From Stenotrophomonas_A sp035629025 (GTDB taxonomy: Bacteria > Pseudomonadota > Gammaproteobacteria > Xanthomonadales > Xanthomonadaceae), in assembly GCA_035629025.1 (NCBI GenBank), contig DASPIU010000018.1, positions 1 to 64,000 of the forward strand: a stretch of DNA of 64,000 nucleotides. Direction: 5' to 3'. The translations under genes and the position numbers were made by a program. This document shows positions 7,880 to 16,374 of the stretch, in pieces (position 1 is the first letter of the stretch; each line of letters starts with the position of its first letter). Under the pieces are notes generated by a model. It was not told where the DNA came from and did no database searches. It was given only the letters and a program-made list of their open reading frames with translations.

Positions 7880-8572
7880 TCAGCCGCGTGCGCCGAACAG
7901 CGCCGTGCCCACGCGCACCATGGTCGCGCCCGCGGCGATGGCCTGGGCAAAGTCCGCGCTCATGCCCATCGACAAGGTGTCCACGCCCGGATGCTGGGCT
8001 CCCAGCTCCGCAAACAAGGCCTGCATCCGCGCGAAGGCCTGTTGCCGGCGTTCCGGTTCGGGGTAGGGCGCGGGGATGGCCATCAAGCCGCGCAGGCGCA
8101 GTGCAGGCTCGGCGGCGATCGCGGCAGCCAGGCCCGCGATGTCGGCTGGCGCGCAGCCGTGCTTGCTTTGTTCGTCGTCGATGTTGACCTGGATCAGCAC
8201 GTTCAACGCGCCACGCGCGGCCGGCCGATGCCGGGCGAGGGCGGGGATGAGCTTGGGCCGGTCCACCGTCTGCACCCAGTCGAACAGCTGCGCGGCCTGC
8301 TCGGCCTTGTTCGATTGCAGGTGGCCGATCAGGTGCCACTCCAGCCCGGCATCCCGCAACTGGGCGATCTTGCCGGCCGCTTCCTGCACGTAGTTCTCGC
8401 CGAAGGCGCGCTGCCCCTGCGCCGCCAGGGCGGCCACCGCGTCGGCCGGCTGGGTCTTGGACACCGCCAGCAGGCGGGCGCCTGGCCGCCCGGCCGCGCG
8501 CGCGGCGTTGTCCATCTGCGCCAGGATCATCTGCAACGGGGAACCCGACACGGCGTCTTCTTCCAGCCTCAT
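7880..8572 (-). CDS. yggS: PLP homeostasis protein YggS (YBL036C/PROSC family)
   Basis: A 230-residue single-domain TIM-barrel protein that binds pyridoxal 5'-phosphate and buffers cellular PLP. The PLP lysine is in the LLAVSKTQPAD motif near residue 37, and the C-terminal family block reads LSMGMSADFAQAIAAG...VRVGTALFG. In many proteobacteria yggS lies beside proC and the pilT genes, as here. It diverges from pilT. Confidence 0.95.
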   Translation of the reverse strand: MRLEEDAVSGSPLQMILAQMDNAARAAGRPGARLLAVSKTQPADAVAALAAQGQRAFGENYVQEAAGKIAQLRDAGLEWHLIGHLQSNKAEQAAQLFDWVQTVDRPKLIPALARHRPAARGALNVLIQVNIDDEQSKHGCAPADIAGLAAAIAAEPALRLRGLMAIPAPYPEPERRQQAFARMQALFAELGAQHPGVDTLSMGMSADFAQAIAAGATMVRVGTALFGARG

Positions 8573-8588
8573 ACAAGGGCGCTATACT
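8561..8588 (+). promoter_or_regulatory. Candidate sigma-70 promoter of pilT
   Basis: TATACT at 8583-8588 is a good -10 element. TTCCAG at 8561-8566, 16 bases upstream, is a weak -35. It lies across the yggS start, in the 65-base divergent gap, and about 50 bases ahead of the pilT ATG. No experimental support. Confidence 0.4.
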
Positions 8589-8637
8589 GCCGGCTGGGGA
8601 AAAAACCTTCCAGTCGCAGCCAGGGGAAATGCAGCGT

Positions 8638-9675
8638 ATGGATATCGCTGAACTATTGGCCTTTTCGGTCAAGAACAAGGCGTCGGACCTGCATCTTTCC
8701 GCAGGGCTTCCGCCGATGATCCGTGTCGACGGCGATGTGCGCCGCATCAACATTCCGGCCCTGGACCACAAACAGGTCCACGCGCTGGTCTACGACATCA
8801 TGTCGGACAAGCAGCGTCGCGACTACGAGGAATTTCTCGAGGTCGACTTCTCGTTCGAGATTCCGTCGCTGGCGCGCTTCCGCGTCAACGCCTTCAACCA
8901 GAACCGCGGCGCCGGTGCGGTATTCCGTACCATTCCGTCCGAGGTGCTGAGCCTGGAGGAGCTGGGCTGCCCGCCGATCTTCCGCCAGCTGATCGAGCAG
9001 CCGCAGGGCCTGATCCTGGTGACCGGGCCGACCGGCTCGGGCAAGTCGACCACGCTGGCGGCGATGATCGACTTCATCAACAAGAACGAATACGGCCACA
9101 TCCTCACCGTCGAGGATCCGATCGAATTCGTGCACACCTCGCAGAAGTGCCTGATCAACCAGCGCGAGGTCCACCGCGACACCCACGGCTTCAACGAAGC
9201 CCTGCGCTCGGCGCTGCGCGAAGATCCGGACATCATCCTGGTCGGCGAGTTGCGCGACCTGGAAACCATCCGCCTGGCGCTGACCGCGGCGGAAACCGGC
9301 CACCTGGTGTTCGGCACCCTGCACACCAGCTCGGCGGCCAAGACCATCGACCGCATCATCGACGTGTTCCCCGCCGGCGAAAAGCCGATGGTGCGCTCGA
9401 TGCTGTCCGAATCGCTGCGCGCGGTGATCTCGCAGGCGCTGCTGAAGAAGGTCGGCGGCGGCCGCACCGCGGCCTGGGAAATCATGGTCGGTACCCCGGC
9501 CATCCGCAACCTGATCCGCGAGGACAAGGTCGCGCAGATGTACTCGGCGATCCAGACCGGCCAGCAGTCGGGCATGCAGACCCTCGACCAGCACCTGCAG
9601 GACCTGGTCAAGCGCAGCCTGATCACGCGCAACCAGGCGCGCGAGTACGCCAAGGACAAGCGGATATTCGAGTAG
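8638..9675 (+). CDS. pilT: Type IV pilus retraction ATPase PilT
   Basis: Hexameric cytoplasmic ATPase that depolymerises type IV pili and powers twitching motility, surface sensing and DNA uptake. The 345-residue protein has an N-terminal PAS-like domain (ASDLHLSAGLPP), Walker A GPTGSGKST at 130-138, and Asp and His boxes. It also has the PilT-specific AIRNLIRE motif near the C-terminus, which separates PilT from PilB and PilU. The ATG at 8638 is chosen because the AGGGG Shine-Dalgarno (8622-8626) is too close to the alternative ATG at 8629. Confidence 0.97.
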   Translation: MDIAELLAFSVKNKASDLHLSAGLPPMIRVDGDVRRINIPALDHKQVHALVYDIMSDKQRRDYEEFLEVDFSFEIPSLARFRVNAFNQNRGAGAVFRTIPSEVLSLEELGCPPIFRQLIEQPQGLILVTGPTGSGKSTTLAAMIDFINKNEYGHILTVEDPIEFVHTSQKCLINQREVHRDTHGFNEALRSALREDPDIILVGELRDLETIRLALTAAETGHLVFGTLHTSSAAKTIDRIIDVFPAGEKPMVRSMLSESLRAVISQALLKKVGGGRTAAWEIMVGTPAIRNLIREDKVAQMYSAIQTGQQSGMQTLDQHLQDLVKRSLITRNQAREYAKDKRIFE

Positions 9676-9785
9676 CCGGGAATGGGGAGCAGGGAACCGG
9701 GAATGGGAAGGCCACGCCCGCTTCGTTCGCTCCCTGAAGCCGGACTTTCCGATTCTCCATTCTCCATTCCCGATTCCCAGCTCCG
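9676..9785. repeat. GGGAATGGGGAA-type inverted repeat block between pilT and pilU
   Basis: The left part repeats GGGAATGGGGA / GGGAATGGGAA. The right part carries the same unit inverted (GATTCTCCATTCTCCATTCCCGATTCCC), so transcripts could fold into an imperfect hairpin between the two pilus genes. A second block of the same kind lies between sufC and sufB (59,916-60,027). This looks like a dispersed intergenic repeat. Confidence 0.65.
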
Positions 9786-9797
9786 AAGGAGCACGCC

Positions 9798-10928
9798 ATG
9801 AGCACCATCGACTTCACCTCGTTCCTCAAGCTGATGGCGCACCAGAAGGCGTCGGACCTGTTCATCACTTCGGGCATGCCGCCGTCGATCAAGGTGCATG
9901 GCAAGATCACGCCGATCACGCAGACGCCGCTGACCGCGCAGCAGAGCCGCGACCTGGTGCTGAACGTGATGACGCCCTCGCAGCGCGAGGAGTTCGAGAA
10001 GACGCATGAGTGCAACTTCGCGATCGGCGTGGCCGGGGTTGGCCGCTTCCGTGTCAGCTGCTTCTACCAGCGCAATCAGGTGGGCATGGTGCTGCGTCGC
10101 ATCGAGACGCGCATTCCCACGGTCGATGAGCTGAGCCTGCCGCCGGTGATCAAGACGCTGGCGATGACCAAGCGCGGCATCATCATCTTCGTCGGCGCCA
10201 CCGGCACCGGCAAGTCGACGTCGCTGGCGGCGATGATCGGCTATCGCAACCAGAATTCGACCGGCCACATCATCACGATCGAGGACCCGATCGAGTTCGT
10301 GCACAAGCACGAGGGCTGCATCATCACCCAGCGCGAAGTCGGCATCGATACCGACAGCTGGGACAACGCGCTGAAGAACACGCTGCGCCAGGCGCCGGAC
10401 GTGATCATGATCGGCGAGGTGCGTACGCGCGAGGGCATGGACCACGCGATTGCGTTTGCCGAAACCGGCCACCTGGTGCTGTGCACGTTGCACGCCAACA
10501 ACGCCAACCAGGCGATGGACCGCATCATCAACTTCTTCCCGGAAGACCGCCGCGGGCAGTTGCTGATGGATCTGTCGCTGAACCTGAAGGGCGTGGTGGC
10601 GCAGCAGCTGGTGCCGACGCCGGACGGCAAGGGCCGCCGGGTGGCAATGGAAATCCTGCTGGGCACGCCGCTGGTGCAGGACTACATCCGCGATGGCGAG
10701 ATCCACAAGATCAAGGAAGTGATGAAGGAATCGACCAACCTGGGCATGAAGACGTTCGACCAGAGTCTGTTCGAGCTGTATCAGGCGGGGGAGATCAGTT
10801 ACGAGGACGCGCTGCGTTATGCGGACTCGCAGAACGAGGTGCGCTTGCGGATCAAGCTGTCGCAGGGCGGTGATGCGAAGACCCTGGCGCAGGGGTTGGA
10901 TGGCGTGGAGATTGCCGAGGTTCGGTAG
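9798..10928 (+). CDS. pilU: PilT-dependent type IV pilus ATPase PilU
   Basis: A 376-residue paralogue of PilT that assists retraction through PilT. It shares the ASDLFITSGMPP N-terminal domain, Walker A GATGTGKST, Asp box (IEDPIEFVH) and HAN box. It lacks the PilT AIRNLIRE motif (GTPLVQDYIRDGEI at that place) and has the longer acidic C-terminus typical of PilU. AAGGAG seven bases before the ATG supports the start. It follows pilT after a 122-base repeat-bearing gap, in the usual pilTU order. Confidence 0.96.
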   Translation: MSTIDFTSFLKLMAHQKASDLFITSGMPPSIKVHGKITPITQTPLTAQQSRDLVLNVMTPSQREEFEKTHECNFAIGVAGVGRFRVSCFYQRNQVGMVLRRIETRIPTVDELSLPPVIKTLAMTKRGIIIFVGATGTGKSTSLAAMIGYRNQNSTGHIITIEDPIEFVHKHEGCIITQREVGIDTDSWDNALKNTLRQAPDVIMIGEVRTREGMDHAIAFAETGHLVLCTLHANNANQAMDRIINFFPEDRRGQLLMDLSLNLKGVVAQQLVPTPDGKGRRVAMEILLGTPLVQDYIRDGEIHKIKEVMKESTNLGMKTFDQSLFELYQAGEISYEDALRYADSQNEVRLRIKLSQGGDAKTLAQGLDGVEIAEVR

Positions 10929-10997
10929 TTCCTGGGTTCTTGGGTTGTGGTGGTTTGTTGACCTGCGATGTTGATCGGCTCGCCTGGATTGCGTGCG

Positions 10998-11103
10998 GCA
11001 GCCGGGGGCAGGCCCTGCCAGGACACGCCGTGAATCCATCCGTGGAGGCTCCTAGGCAACATCCATGTTGCCTACGGTCCTGGCAGGGCCCGCCCCCGGC
11101 TGC
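10998..11103. repeat. 105-bp nested palindrome, copy 1
   Basis: Outer arms GCAGCCGGGGGCAGG... and its complement enclose a second perfect hairpin, TAGGCAACAT-CC-ATGTTGCCTA (11,053-11,074), and a CACGCCGTGAATCCATCC connector. Two further copies lie at 25,347-25,451 and 35,271-35,373 with the same outer arms but a different inner hairpin. The rest of the pilU-yitT gap (10,929-11,207) shows no gene. Confidence 0.8.
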
Positions 11104-11207
11104 CCGACAGATCGCGCTGGCGGATGGGAGAGCGGTTCGGCGGGGCCTTCATGCAACCGCCATGGCGTTGGTGTCTAATACGCGCCCCCGCGTCACCCGA
11201 TACTCCG

Positions 11208-11924
11208 ATGAATCCCTCTGTTTCCGACCAGCCGGTTGGCGGCAACGCGCTGCATTCCGATAGCCCGCTGGTCACCGCCGGCCCGCTGACGCCGCCGGCC
11301 GATGCCAGCGGTACCGTGGCCGATGACCGCGCCTTCCACCATTCGGTGGCCGAGGACGTGCAAGGCATGGTGCTGGCAACGCTGGTCGCTTCGATGGGGC
11401 TGGCGATCTTCGCCAAGGGCGGGCTGTTCATCGGCGGCATGGCCGGGGTGTCGTTCCTGCTGCATTACGCGCTGGGCTGGAATTTCGGCCTGGTGTTCGT
11501 GATCGTGAATCTGCCGTTCTACTGGCTGTCGGTGCGGCGCATGGGCTGGGAGTTCACGGCCAAGACGTTCCTGGCCGTCGGCGCCTGCGGAGCGCTGACC
11601 GACCTGCTGCCGCGCTGGGCCGACTACGCGCACATCACTCCGCTGTTTTCGGCGCTGGCTGGCGGCGCGTTGTCCGGGCTGGGCATCCTGTTCTTCATCC
11701 GTCATCGCGGCAGCCTGGGCGGTATCGGCATCCTGGCGGTCTACCTGCAACGCACCCGGGGCATCAGCGCCGGCCGTGTGCAGCTGGGTTTCGATGCGTG
11801 CCTGATGGCGGCGGCGTTCTTCATCCTGTCGCCCGACAAGGTGCTGTACTCGGCGCTCGGTGCGCTGGTGCTGAGCCTGGTGCTGATGTTCAACCACCGG
11901 CCGCATCGCTACATGGGCGTCTGA
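11208..11924 (+). CDS. YitT-family (DUF161) membrane protein
   Basis: A 238-residue inner-membrane protein with about five to six hydrophobic helices, beginning after a 50-residue polar N-terminus. Features of the YitT family are the glycine-rich GGLFIGGMAGVSFLLHYALG segment, FGLVFVIVNLPFYWLSVRRMGWEFTAKT and GSLGGIGILAVYLQR. The family is suspected of transport, but no substrate is known. The ATG at 11,208 (MNPSVSDQP) was chosen because the upstream frame runs into the palindromic repeat region. Confidence 0.8.
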   Translation: MNPSVSDQPVGGNALHSDSPLVTAGPLTPPADASGTVADDRAFHHSVAEDVQGMVLATLVASMGLAIFAKGGLFIGGMAGVSFLLHYALGWNFGLVFVIVNLPFYWLSVRRMGWEFTAKTFLAVGACGALTDLLPRWADYAHITPLFSALAGGALSGLGILFFIRHRGSLGGIGILAVYLQRTRGISAGRVQLGFDACLMAAAFFILSPDKVLYSALGALVLSLVLMFNHRPHRYMGV

Positions 11925-11946
11925 GGCGCCACAGCGGCACCGCCGC

Positions 11947-12843
11947 TCATGGTGCCTGGCCCATCTCGCAACCCGGAGTCTGGCCGAGGCGGCGCATCAG
12001 GCTGGCGGCATCGAAAGGTGCGTGTACCTTGGCGTCATTGTCGAAGTAGCAATACACGTCGCGTCGCTTGCGCGGCTTGGCGGGCGGGCCGCTGCGAGCA
12101 GCGTCGTCCGCTTCCCCGCCCGCGGCCCAGCAGCTGATGCGCTGCGCCCAGCGATCCAGGGCCGCATCGCTGTAGCCGCTGGCATACAGCTCGGCATCGC
12201 CGTGCAGGCGGATGTAGACGAAGTCGGCGGTGACGTCTTCCATCAACGGGTAGCGCCGTGCGGCATCGGCCACGACCAGGCCCACGCCGTGGCGGCGCAG
12301 CAGGGCGATGAAGCCGGCATCGAGGAAGCTGTCGTGGCGTACTTCCAGCGCATGGCGAATGCGCCGCTGCCCGGTGGCAGTCATGGTGCTGCGGCCACTC
12401 ATCAGGCTGCGGTCGCGACGCCGGGCCAGGGCCGCCGCTGCAACTTCATCGCGCGGCAAGGCGCTGAGGAAGGTGTCGAGTTGTTCGGCATCAAAGCGCA
12501 ACGTCGGCGGCAGCTGCCACAGGATAGGGCCGAGCTTGGGTCCCAGTTGCAGCAGGCCGGAGGCAAAGAAGTTCGCCAGCGCGGTATCGCAGTCGCGCAG
12601 GCGCTTGGTATGGGTAATGAAGCGCGGCCCTTTCACCGCGAACACGAAACGCGGCGGCGTGGCCTCGCGCCAGGCCTTCCAGCTTTCCGGCCGTTGCAGC
12701 GAATAGAACGAGCCATTGAGCTCGATGCTGGGGAAGCAGCGCGAGGCATAGGCCAGTTCCTCGCGCTGCACCAGGTCGCCGGGATAGAAGCGTCCCCGCC
12801 ACCGGGGATAGCGCCAGCCGGAGATGCCGATGCGGATGCTCAT
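11947..12843 (-). CDS. DUF72-domain protein (YecE-like)
   Basis: A 298-residue protein of the DUF72 family, predicted to be a TIM-barrel. It shows IRIGISGWRYPRWRGRFYP at the start, the conserved Y/F-P-S-I-E-LNGSFYSL block, FVFAVKGPRFITH, and EVRHDSF plus VYIRLHG in the second half. The family function is unresolved; it is often found near nucleic-acid or Fe-S genes. The ATG at 12,843 matches the usual N-terminus. It sits downstream of tag on the same strand. Confidence 0.85.
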   Translation of the reverse strand: MSIRIGISGWRYPRWRGRFYPGDLVQREELAYASRCFPSIELNGSFYSLQRPESWKAWREATPPRFVFAVKGPRFITHTKRLRDCDTALANFFASGLLQLGPKLGPILWQLPPTLRFDAEQLDTFLSALPRDEVAAAALARRRDRSLMSGRSTMTATGQRRIRHALEVRHDSFLDAGFIALLRRHGVGLVVADAARRYPLMEDVTADFVYIRLHGDAELYASGYSDAALDRWAQRISCWAAGGEADDAARSGPPAKPRKRRDVYCYFDNDAKVHAPFDAASLMRRLGQTPGCEMGQAP

Positions 12844-12907
12844 GCCGCCACCCTCGCCGGGCTGGCGTAAGACCGGCGTCGCCACCCCGTGCAGGCGGCG
12901 TGCAGTG

Positions 12908-13444
12908 TCAGCCGGCGCGCCAGGGCGGGTCGAGCGCGGCGATGCGGGCGGACACCGGGCACTGCGGGGCATGCGCGCCAGGCAGGTAGCCCAGGCTCAT
13001 CAGGAATTCGCCGGTGATCTCGCCACCGGTGAAGCGGAACGTCTTCTTGAACAGCTTCACCCACTCGGCCTTGCTGCGCGGGTGGTGGGCGTCGAGCCAC
13101 TGCGCAAAGCCGCCGTGGCTGGCGCGCAGGCCTTGCACCACCTGTGCGTTGTGGATCGCCGCCAGCACCTTGAGGCGGTTGCGGATGATGCCGGGGTCGG
13201 CCATCAGCCGGGCGATGTCGGCTTCGTTGTAGGCAGCCACCGCATCCACGTCGAAGCCGGAATACGCGCGGCGAAAACCCTCGCGTTTCTTCAGGATGGT
13301 TTCCCAGCTCAGGCCAGCCTGGTTGATCTCCAGCAGCAGGCGTTCAAACAGTTCGGCCTCCTCGCGCTGCGGGAAGCCGTATTCGTGGTCGTGATAATGG
13401 CCGTGGACCGGATGGCCCGGCGCGATGCTGCAATAGCCGCTCAT
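12908..13444 (-). CDS. tag: DNA-3-methyladenine glycosylase I
   Basis: A 178-residue base-excision-repair enzyme that removes 3-methyladenine from alkylated DNA. Zinc-site residues are present: Cys5, His18 in YHDHEYGFP, and a C-terminal HAPQC. The glutamate expected for catalysis falls at residue 39, in LLEINQAGLSW. The usual YHDxEWG motif is altered to YHDHEYG, a conservative Trp-to-Tyr change. Its start codon overlaps the stop of the upstream DUF4153 gene by four bases, which suggests coupled translation. Confidence 0.93.
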   Translation of the reverse strand: MSGYCSIAPGHPVHGHYHDHEYGFPQREEAELFERLLLEINQAGLSWETILKKREGFRRAYSGFDVDAVAAYNEADIARLMADPGIIRNRLKVLAAIHNAQVVQGLRASHGGFAQWLDAHHPRSKAEWVKLFKKTFRFTGGEITGEFLMSLGYLPGAHAPQCPVSARIAALDPPWRAG

Positions 13445-15252
13445 GGGTTGGCCTTCGCGGCTGCTTCGTCGCTACGGATCTCGGTCACTGATTGTGGTTT
13501 GCCAGCGCCCACCGCCAGGTCGGGCCAGCGGCGCGGCGTGACGTGCAGTTCGCCGGCGCGCAGCATGCGGCCGACTTCGCCGTCCTCGCGCCGGTTCACG
13601 GTGAAGGTGGTGCGGCCGGCATTGCGCCAGCGGCCATCCTCGCGCGTGTGCAACATGCAGTTGGCAAAAGCGCCGCCCATGATGTCGCACAGCAGCGTGT
13701 CCGCGCTGCCATCGCCATCCAGATCACGCACCACCAGCACGCATTCGGACCCACGCAGGCGGCACTCGTGGCTGTCGAGCTTGCCGCTGAACAGCTCCTG
13801 CCACCACGCAGCATCTGGCGCGCTGCTGCCCTTCGCCAGTTCGACGCGGCGCTGCAGTTCCAGCGGGTCAGTGATGCGGTCGCGCTTGCGTTCATGCGGC
13901 GTACGGTAGCCCCAGCGCGTGGTGCCGTCGAGCGCGCGCTGCAACGTGCCCACGGACTCGGCATGCCCGCGGAACAGCGGATCATTGCGCAACGCCTGCA
14001 CCGCCTGATAGCCGCGGCGGCCGGTATCGAAGCGCAGATATTCGGCATCGTCCCTGACCACCTCGGGCGCCGCCGCGCGCATGCGCGCCACCTGGCTGCT
14101 GACCACGATCCGCCACGGGTCGAGCACGGGCGAATTGACCAGCAGCACCAGCGCCATCACCACCCACGACAGCCGGCAGTTCAACGGCGACAACCCGGCC
14201 AGCCAGCCTTCGCGCGGCCGCAGCGCCACCAGCGCATAGCCGAACGCGTACAGAACCGCGACCAACGCGGCCAGCGCGCCCCAGAAGCGCTCGGCGGTCC
14301 AGCCGTACTGGCCGATGCGCAGTCCCATCGCGACCAGTGCCAAGGTCGCGTACAGCGGCATCGTCAGCAGTCCGGCCTCGACCACCCGGCGCAGCCAGGT
14401 GGGATAGGGCCGCGGTCCGCGCCCGTCCTGATACACCGCGTTGATCAGGATGACATGCAGCGCCACCAGGCTCAGCAGCACGCTGGCCGCCGAGCGCGTC
14501 TTCCACAGCGGCGCCAGCCCGGTGAACGGCAGGCTGACGGCAAAGATCAGCGCGATGAAGGCGACCAGGGGCAGCAGCCCCTTGGACGCGACGATCAGGA
14601 GTTGCCGCACGACCTGCACCGCGCGCGGCTGGGTGCGCGCAATCAGGATGCCGAAGCCGACGATGGCGCCAGTGGCCAGATGGACGAAGGCATCTTCGCG
14701 GAACAGCTGGCGGAAGAAAGTGATGTCCACCAGCGCAAACAGCGCCGCCCACAACATCAGGATGCCCCAGCACACGCCGGTGAACAGCAGGGTCAGCAGC
14801 ACGGTGATGGCGTTCTGCCAGGCGTGCTCGAACAGCTCGCCGTAGCCGGCGCGCCAGTGGCCGCTGGCCAGCCGCGCCTGCAGCCAGGGCAGGGCCACGA
14901 ACAATCCCAGCACCAGGCTGCTGCCGAATGGCACCAGCACCTCATGGCTGCTCAGGTTCGGCGCGCCGGTCGCGTTCCATGCCGCCCAGGCGGCCAGGGC
15001 CAGGAACACCACGAACAGGATCGCCGCGTGCTGCCAGAAGCGGCGGTCGCGCAGGTCCACCACGCTCAGGGTCATCGCACAAGGCACGCCCAGCACCAGC
15101 GTGTACCAGCAGATCCGCCCACCCAGCGCATCGAACGGCCACCAGCCTTCGCTGTGGCCCTTTTGCGCCAGGTACAGCAGCCCGCCCTGCAGCAGGGCGA
15201 CGAGCACGATGAAGGAACGGGTCTGCGGCGGCAGCGCGGAATCCTTGGTCAT
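13441..15252 (-). CDS. DUF4153 multi-pass membrane protein with C-terminal DxDGDG loop
   Basis: A 603-residue protein. Residues 1-400 contain about ten to twelve transmembrane helices characteristic of DUF4153. The remaining 200 residues are soluble and include VRDLDGDGSADTLLCD near residues 505-522, a calcium-loop motif of FG-GAP/EF-hand type. The function is unknown; such a fusion suggests a membrane anchor for an extracytoplasmic domain. The ATG at 15,252 (MTKDSALPPQ) is the best start; the frame upstream is antisense to yqgE. It overlaps tag by four bases. Confidence 0.8.
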   Translation of the reverse strand: MTKDSALPPQTRSFIVLVALLQGGLLYLAQKGHSEGWWPFDALGGRICWYTLVLGVPCAMTLSVVDLRDRRFWQHAAILFVVFLALAAWAAWNATGAPNLSSHEVLVPFGSSLVLGLFVALPWLQARLASGHWRAGYGELFEHAWQNAITVLLTLLFTGVCWGILMLWAALFALVDITFFRQLFREDAFVHLATGAIVGFGILIARTQPRAVQVVRQLLIVASKGLLPLVAFIALIFAVSLPFTGLAPLWKTRSAASVLLSLVALHVILINAVYQDGRGPRPYPTWLRRVVEAGLLTMPLYATLALVAMGLRIGQYGWTAERFWGALAALVAVLYAFGYALVALRPREGWLAGLSPLNCRLSWVVMALVLLVNSPVLDPWRIVVSSQVARMRAAAPEVVRDDAEYLRFDTGRRGYQAVQALRNDPLFRGHAESVGTLQRALDGTTRWGYRTPHERKRDRITDPLELQRRVELAKGSSAPDAAWWQELFSGKLDSHECRLRGSECVLVVRDLDGDGSADTLLCDIMGGAFANCMLHTREDGRWRNAGRTTFTVNRREDGEVGRMLRAGELHVTPRRWPDLAVGAGKPQSVTEIRSDEAAAKANP

Positions 15253-15340
15253 GAAGTGCTCGTCCGTGGGCGTGTGCCGATTATGGATAAATTTTCCACC
15301 GGAGGGCCGCGCCCAGGCAGGGGGCGGTAGAATGCGGCGC

Positions 15341-15904
15341 ATGTCCGCGCCGGCCACCCAACTGACCCGCCAATTGCTGATCGCGCTGCCCGCGCTGTCG
15401 GACCCGAGCTTTTCGCGCAGCGTTGCCTTGATCTGCCAGCACGATGACAACGGCGCCATGGGCGTCATGGTCAACCGGCCGTCCGAGTACACGCTGGGCG
15501 AGGTGCTGGGGCAGATGGGCATCGAAACCGACGATCCGGCCCTGCGCGAGCGCATCGTGCTCAGCGGCGGCCCGGTGCATCCGGAGCGCGGCTTCGTCGT
15601 CCACGACGGCCAGCCCTGGGATTCCAGCCTGTCGCTCGGCGCCGGACTGTTCCTGACCACTTCGCGCGACGTGCTCGAAGCCATGGCCGAGGGCCAGGGC
15701 CCGGCGCATGCCCTGGTCGCGCTCGGTTGCGCGGGTTGGGGCGCCGGCCAGCTCGACCTGGAACTGGGCGAGAACAGCTGGCTTACCGTGCCGGCCGACG
15801 CCGAACTGCTGTTCGACCTGCCGCTGGACCAGCGCTGGCAGGCCGCGGCCGGGCGCATCGGCGTGGACCTGTTCCGCCTCACCGACTACAGCGGGCATGC
15901 CTGA
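15341..15904 (+). CDS. yqgE: YqgE/AlgH family protein (UPF0301)
   Basis: A 187-residue cytoplasmic protein of the YqgE/AlgH family, recognised by LLIALPALSDPSFSRSVALIC, GAMGVMVNRPSE, VLSGGPVHPERGFVVH and GCAGWGAGQLDLEL. The function is unclear; it is almost always followed by ruvX/yqgF, as here, with an eight-base overlap. An alternative ATG nine bases upstream (15,332) cannot be excluded. Confidence 0.92.
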   Translation: MSAPATQLTRQLLIALPALSDPSFSRSVALICQHDDNGAMGVMVNRPSEYTLGEVLGQMGIETDDPALRERIVLSGGPVHPERGFVVHDGQPWDSSLSLGAGLFLTTSRDVLEAMAEGQGPAHALVALGCAGWGAGQLDLELGENSWLTVPADAELLFDLPLDQRWQAAAGRIGVDLFRLTDYSGHA

Positions 15905-16364
15905 GGCGCCCGCGATCGCCCGCGACGCATCCGTGCTCGGCTTCGATGTCGGCTCCAAGCGTATTGGCGTGGCGGTCGGCAGTGCCCTGGTCGGCGGTGC
16001 CCGCGCGGTGGCGGTGATCGAGGTGCGCGGCGGCGGCCCGGACTGGGCCGCGCTGGATCGCGTGCAGCGTGACTGGCGCCCCGCCGGCCTGGTGGTCGGC
16101 GACCCGCTGACCCTGGAAGGTGAGGACCAGCCCGCGCGCAAGCGTGCCCACGCTTTTGCCCGGCAACTGCGCGAGCGCTACAAGTTGCCGGTAGTGCTGG
16201 TTGACGAACGCTCCAGCTCGGTCGAAGCCGCGCAGCGTTTCGCCCGCGAGCGCGCCGAAGGCCGCAAGCGCCGCCGCGATGCCGAGGCGCTGGACGCGGT
16301 CGCCGCCGCGGTCATCGTCGAGCGCTGGCTGTCCGCGCCCGACCAGGCCCATCCCGTTTCCTGA
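15897..16364 (+). CDS. ruvX: Putative Holliday junction resolvase / pre-16S rRNA nuclease RuvX (YqgF)
   Basis: A 155-residue RNase-H-fold nuclease needed for maturation of the 5' end of 16S rRNA. It has the catalytic DVG motif in GFDVGSKRIGVAVG (near residues 15-28), the DERSSSVEA motif and the terminal Asp in DAVAAAVIVERW. Its ATG overlaps the end of yqgE by eight bases, and pyrB starts ten bases after its stop: the common yqgE-ruvX-pyrB arrangement. Confidence 0.94.
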   Translation: MPEAPAIARDASVLGFDVGSKRIGVAVGSALVGGARAVAVIEVRGGGPDWAALDRVQRDWRPAGLVVGDPLTLEGEDQPARKRAHAFARQLRERYKLPVVLVDERSSSVEAAQRFARERAEGRKRRRDAEALDAVAAAVIVERWLSAPDQAHPVS

Positions 16365-16374
16365 CTGCCCCACC

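Noticed and set aside
8823..11039. Minus-strand open frame of 738 codons across pilT and pilU
   Set aside because: It is antisense to two clearly conserved ATPases. Its translation is low-complexity (Arg/His/Gln-rich) and matches no domain; it results from high GC and third-position bias.
13492..15330. Plus-strand open frame of 612 codons opposite the DUF4153 gene
   Set aside because: Gln/Arg/His-rich shadow of a transmembrane protein; the minus strand shows clean transmembrane helices and coupling to tag.
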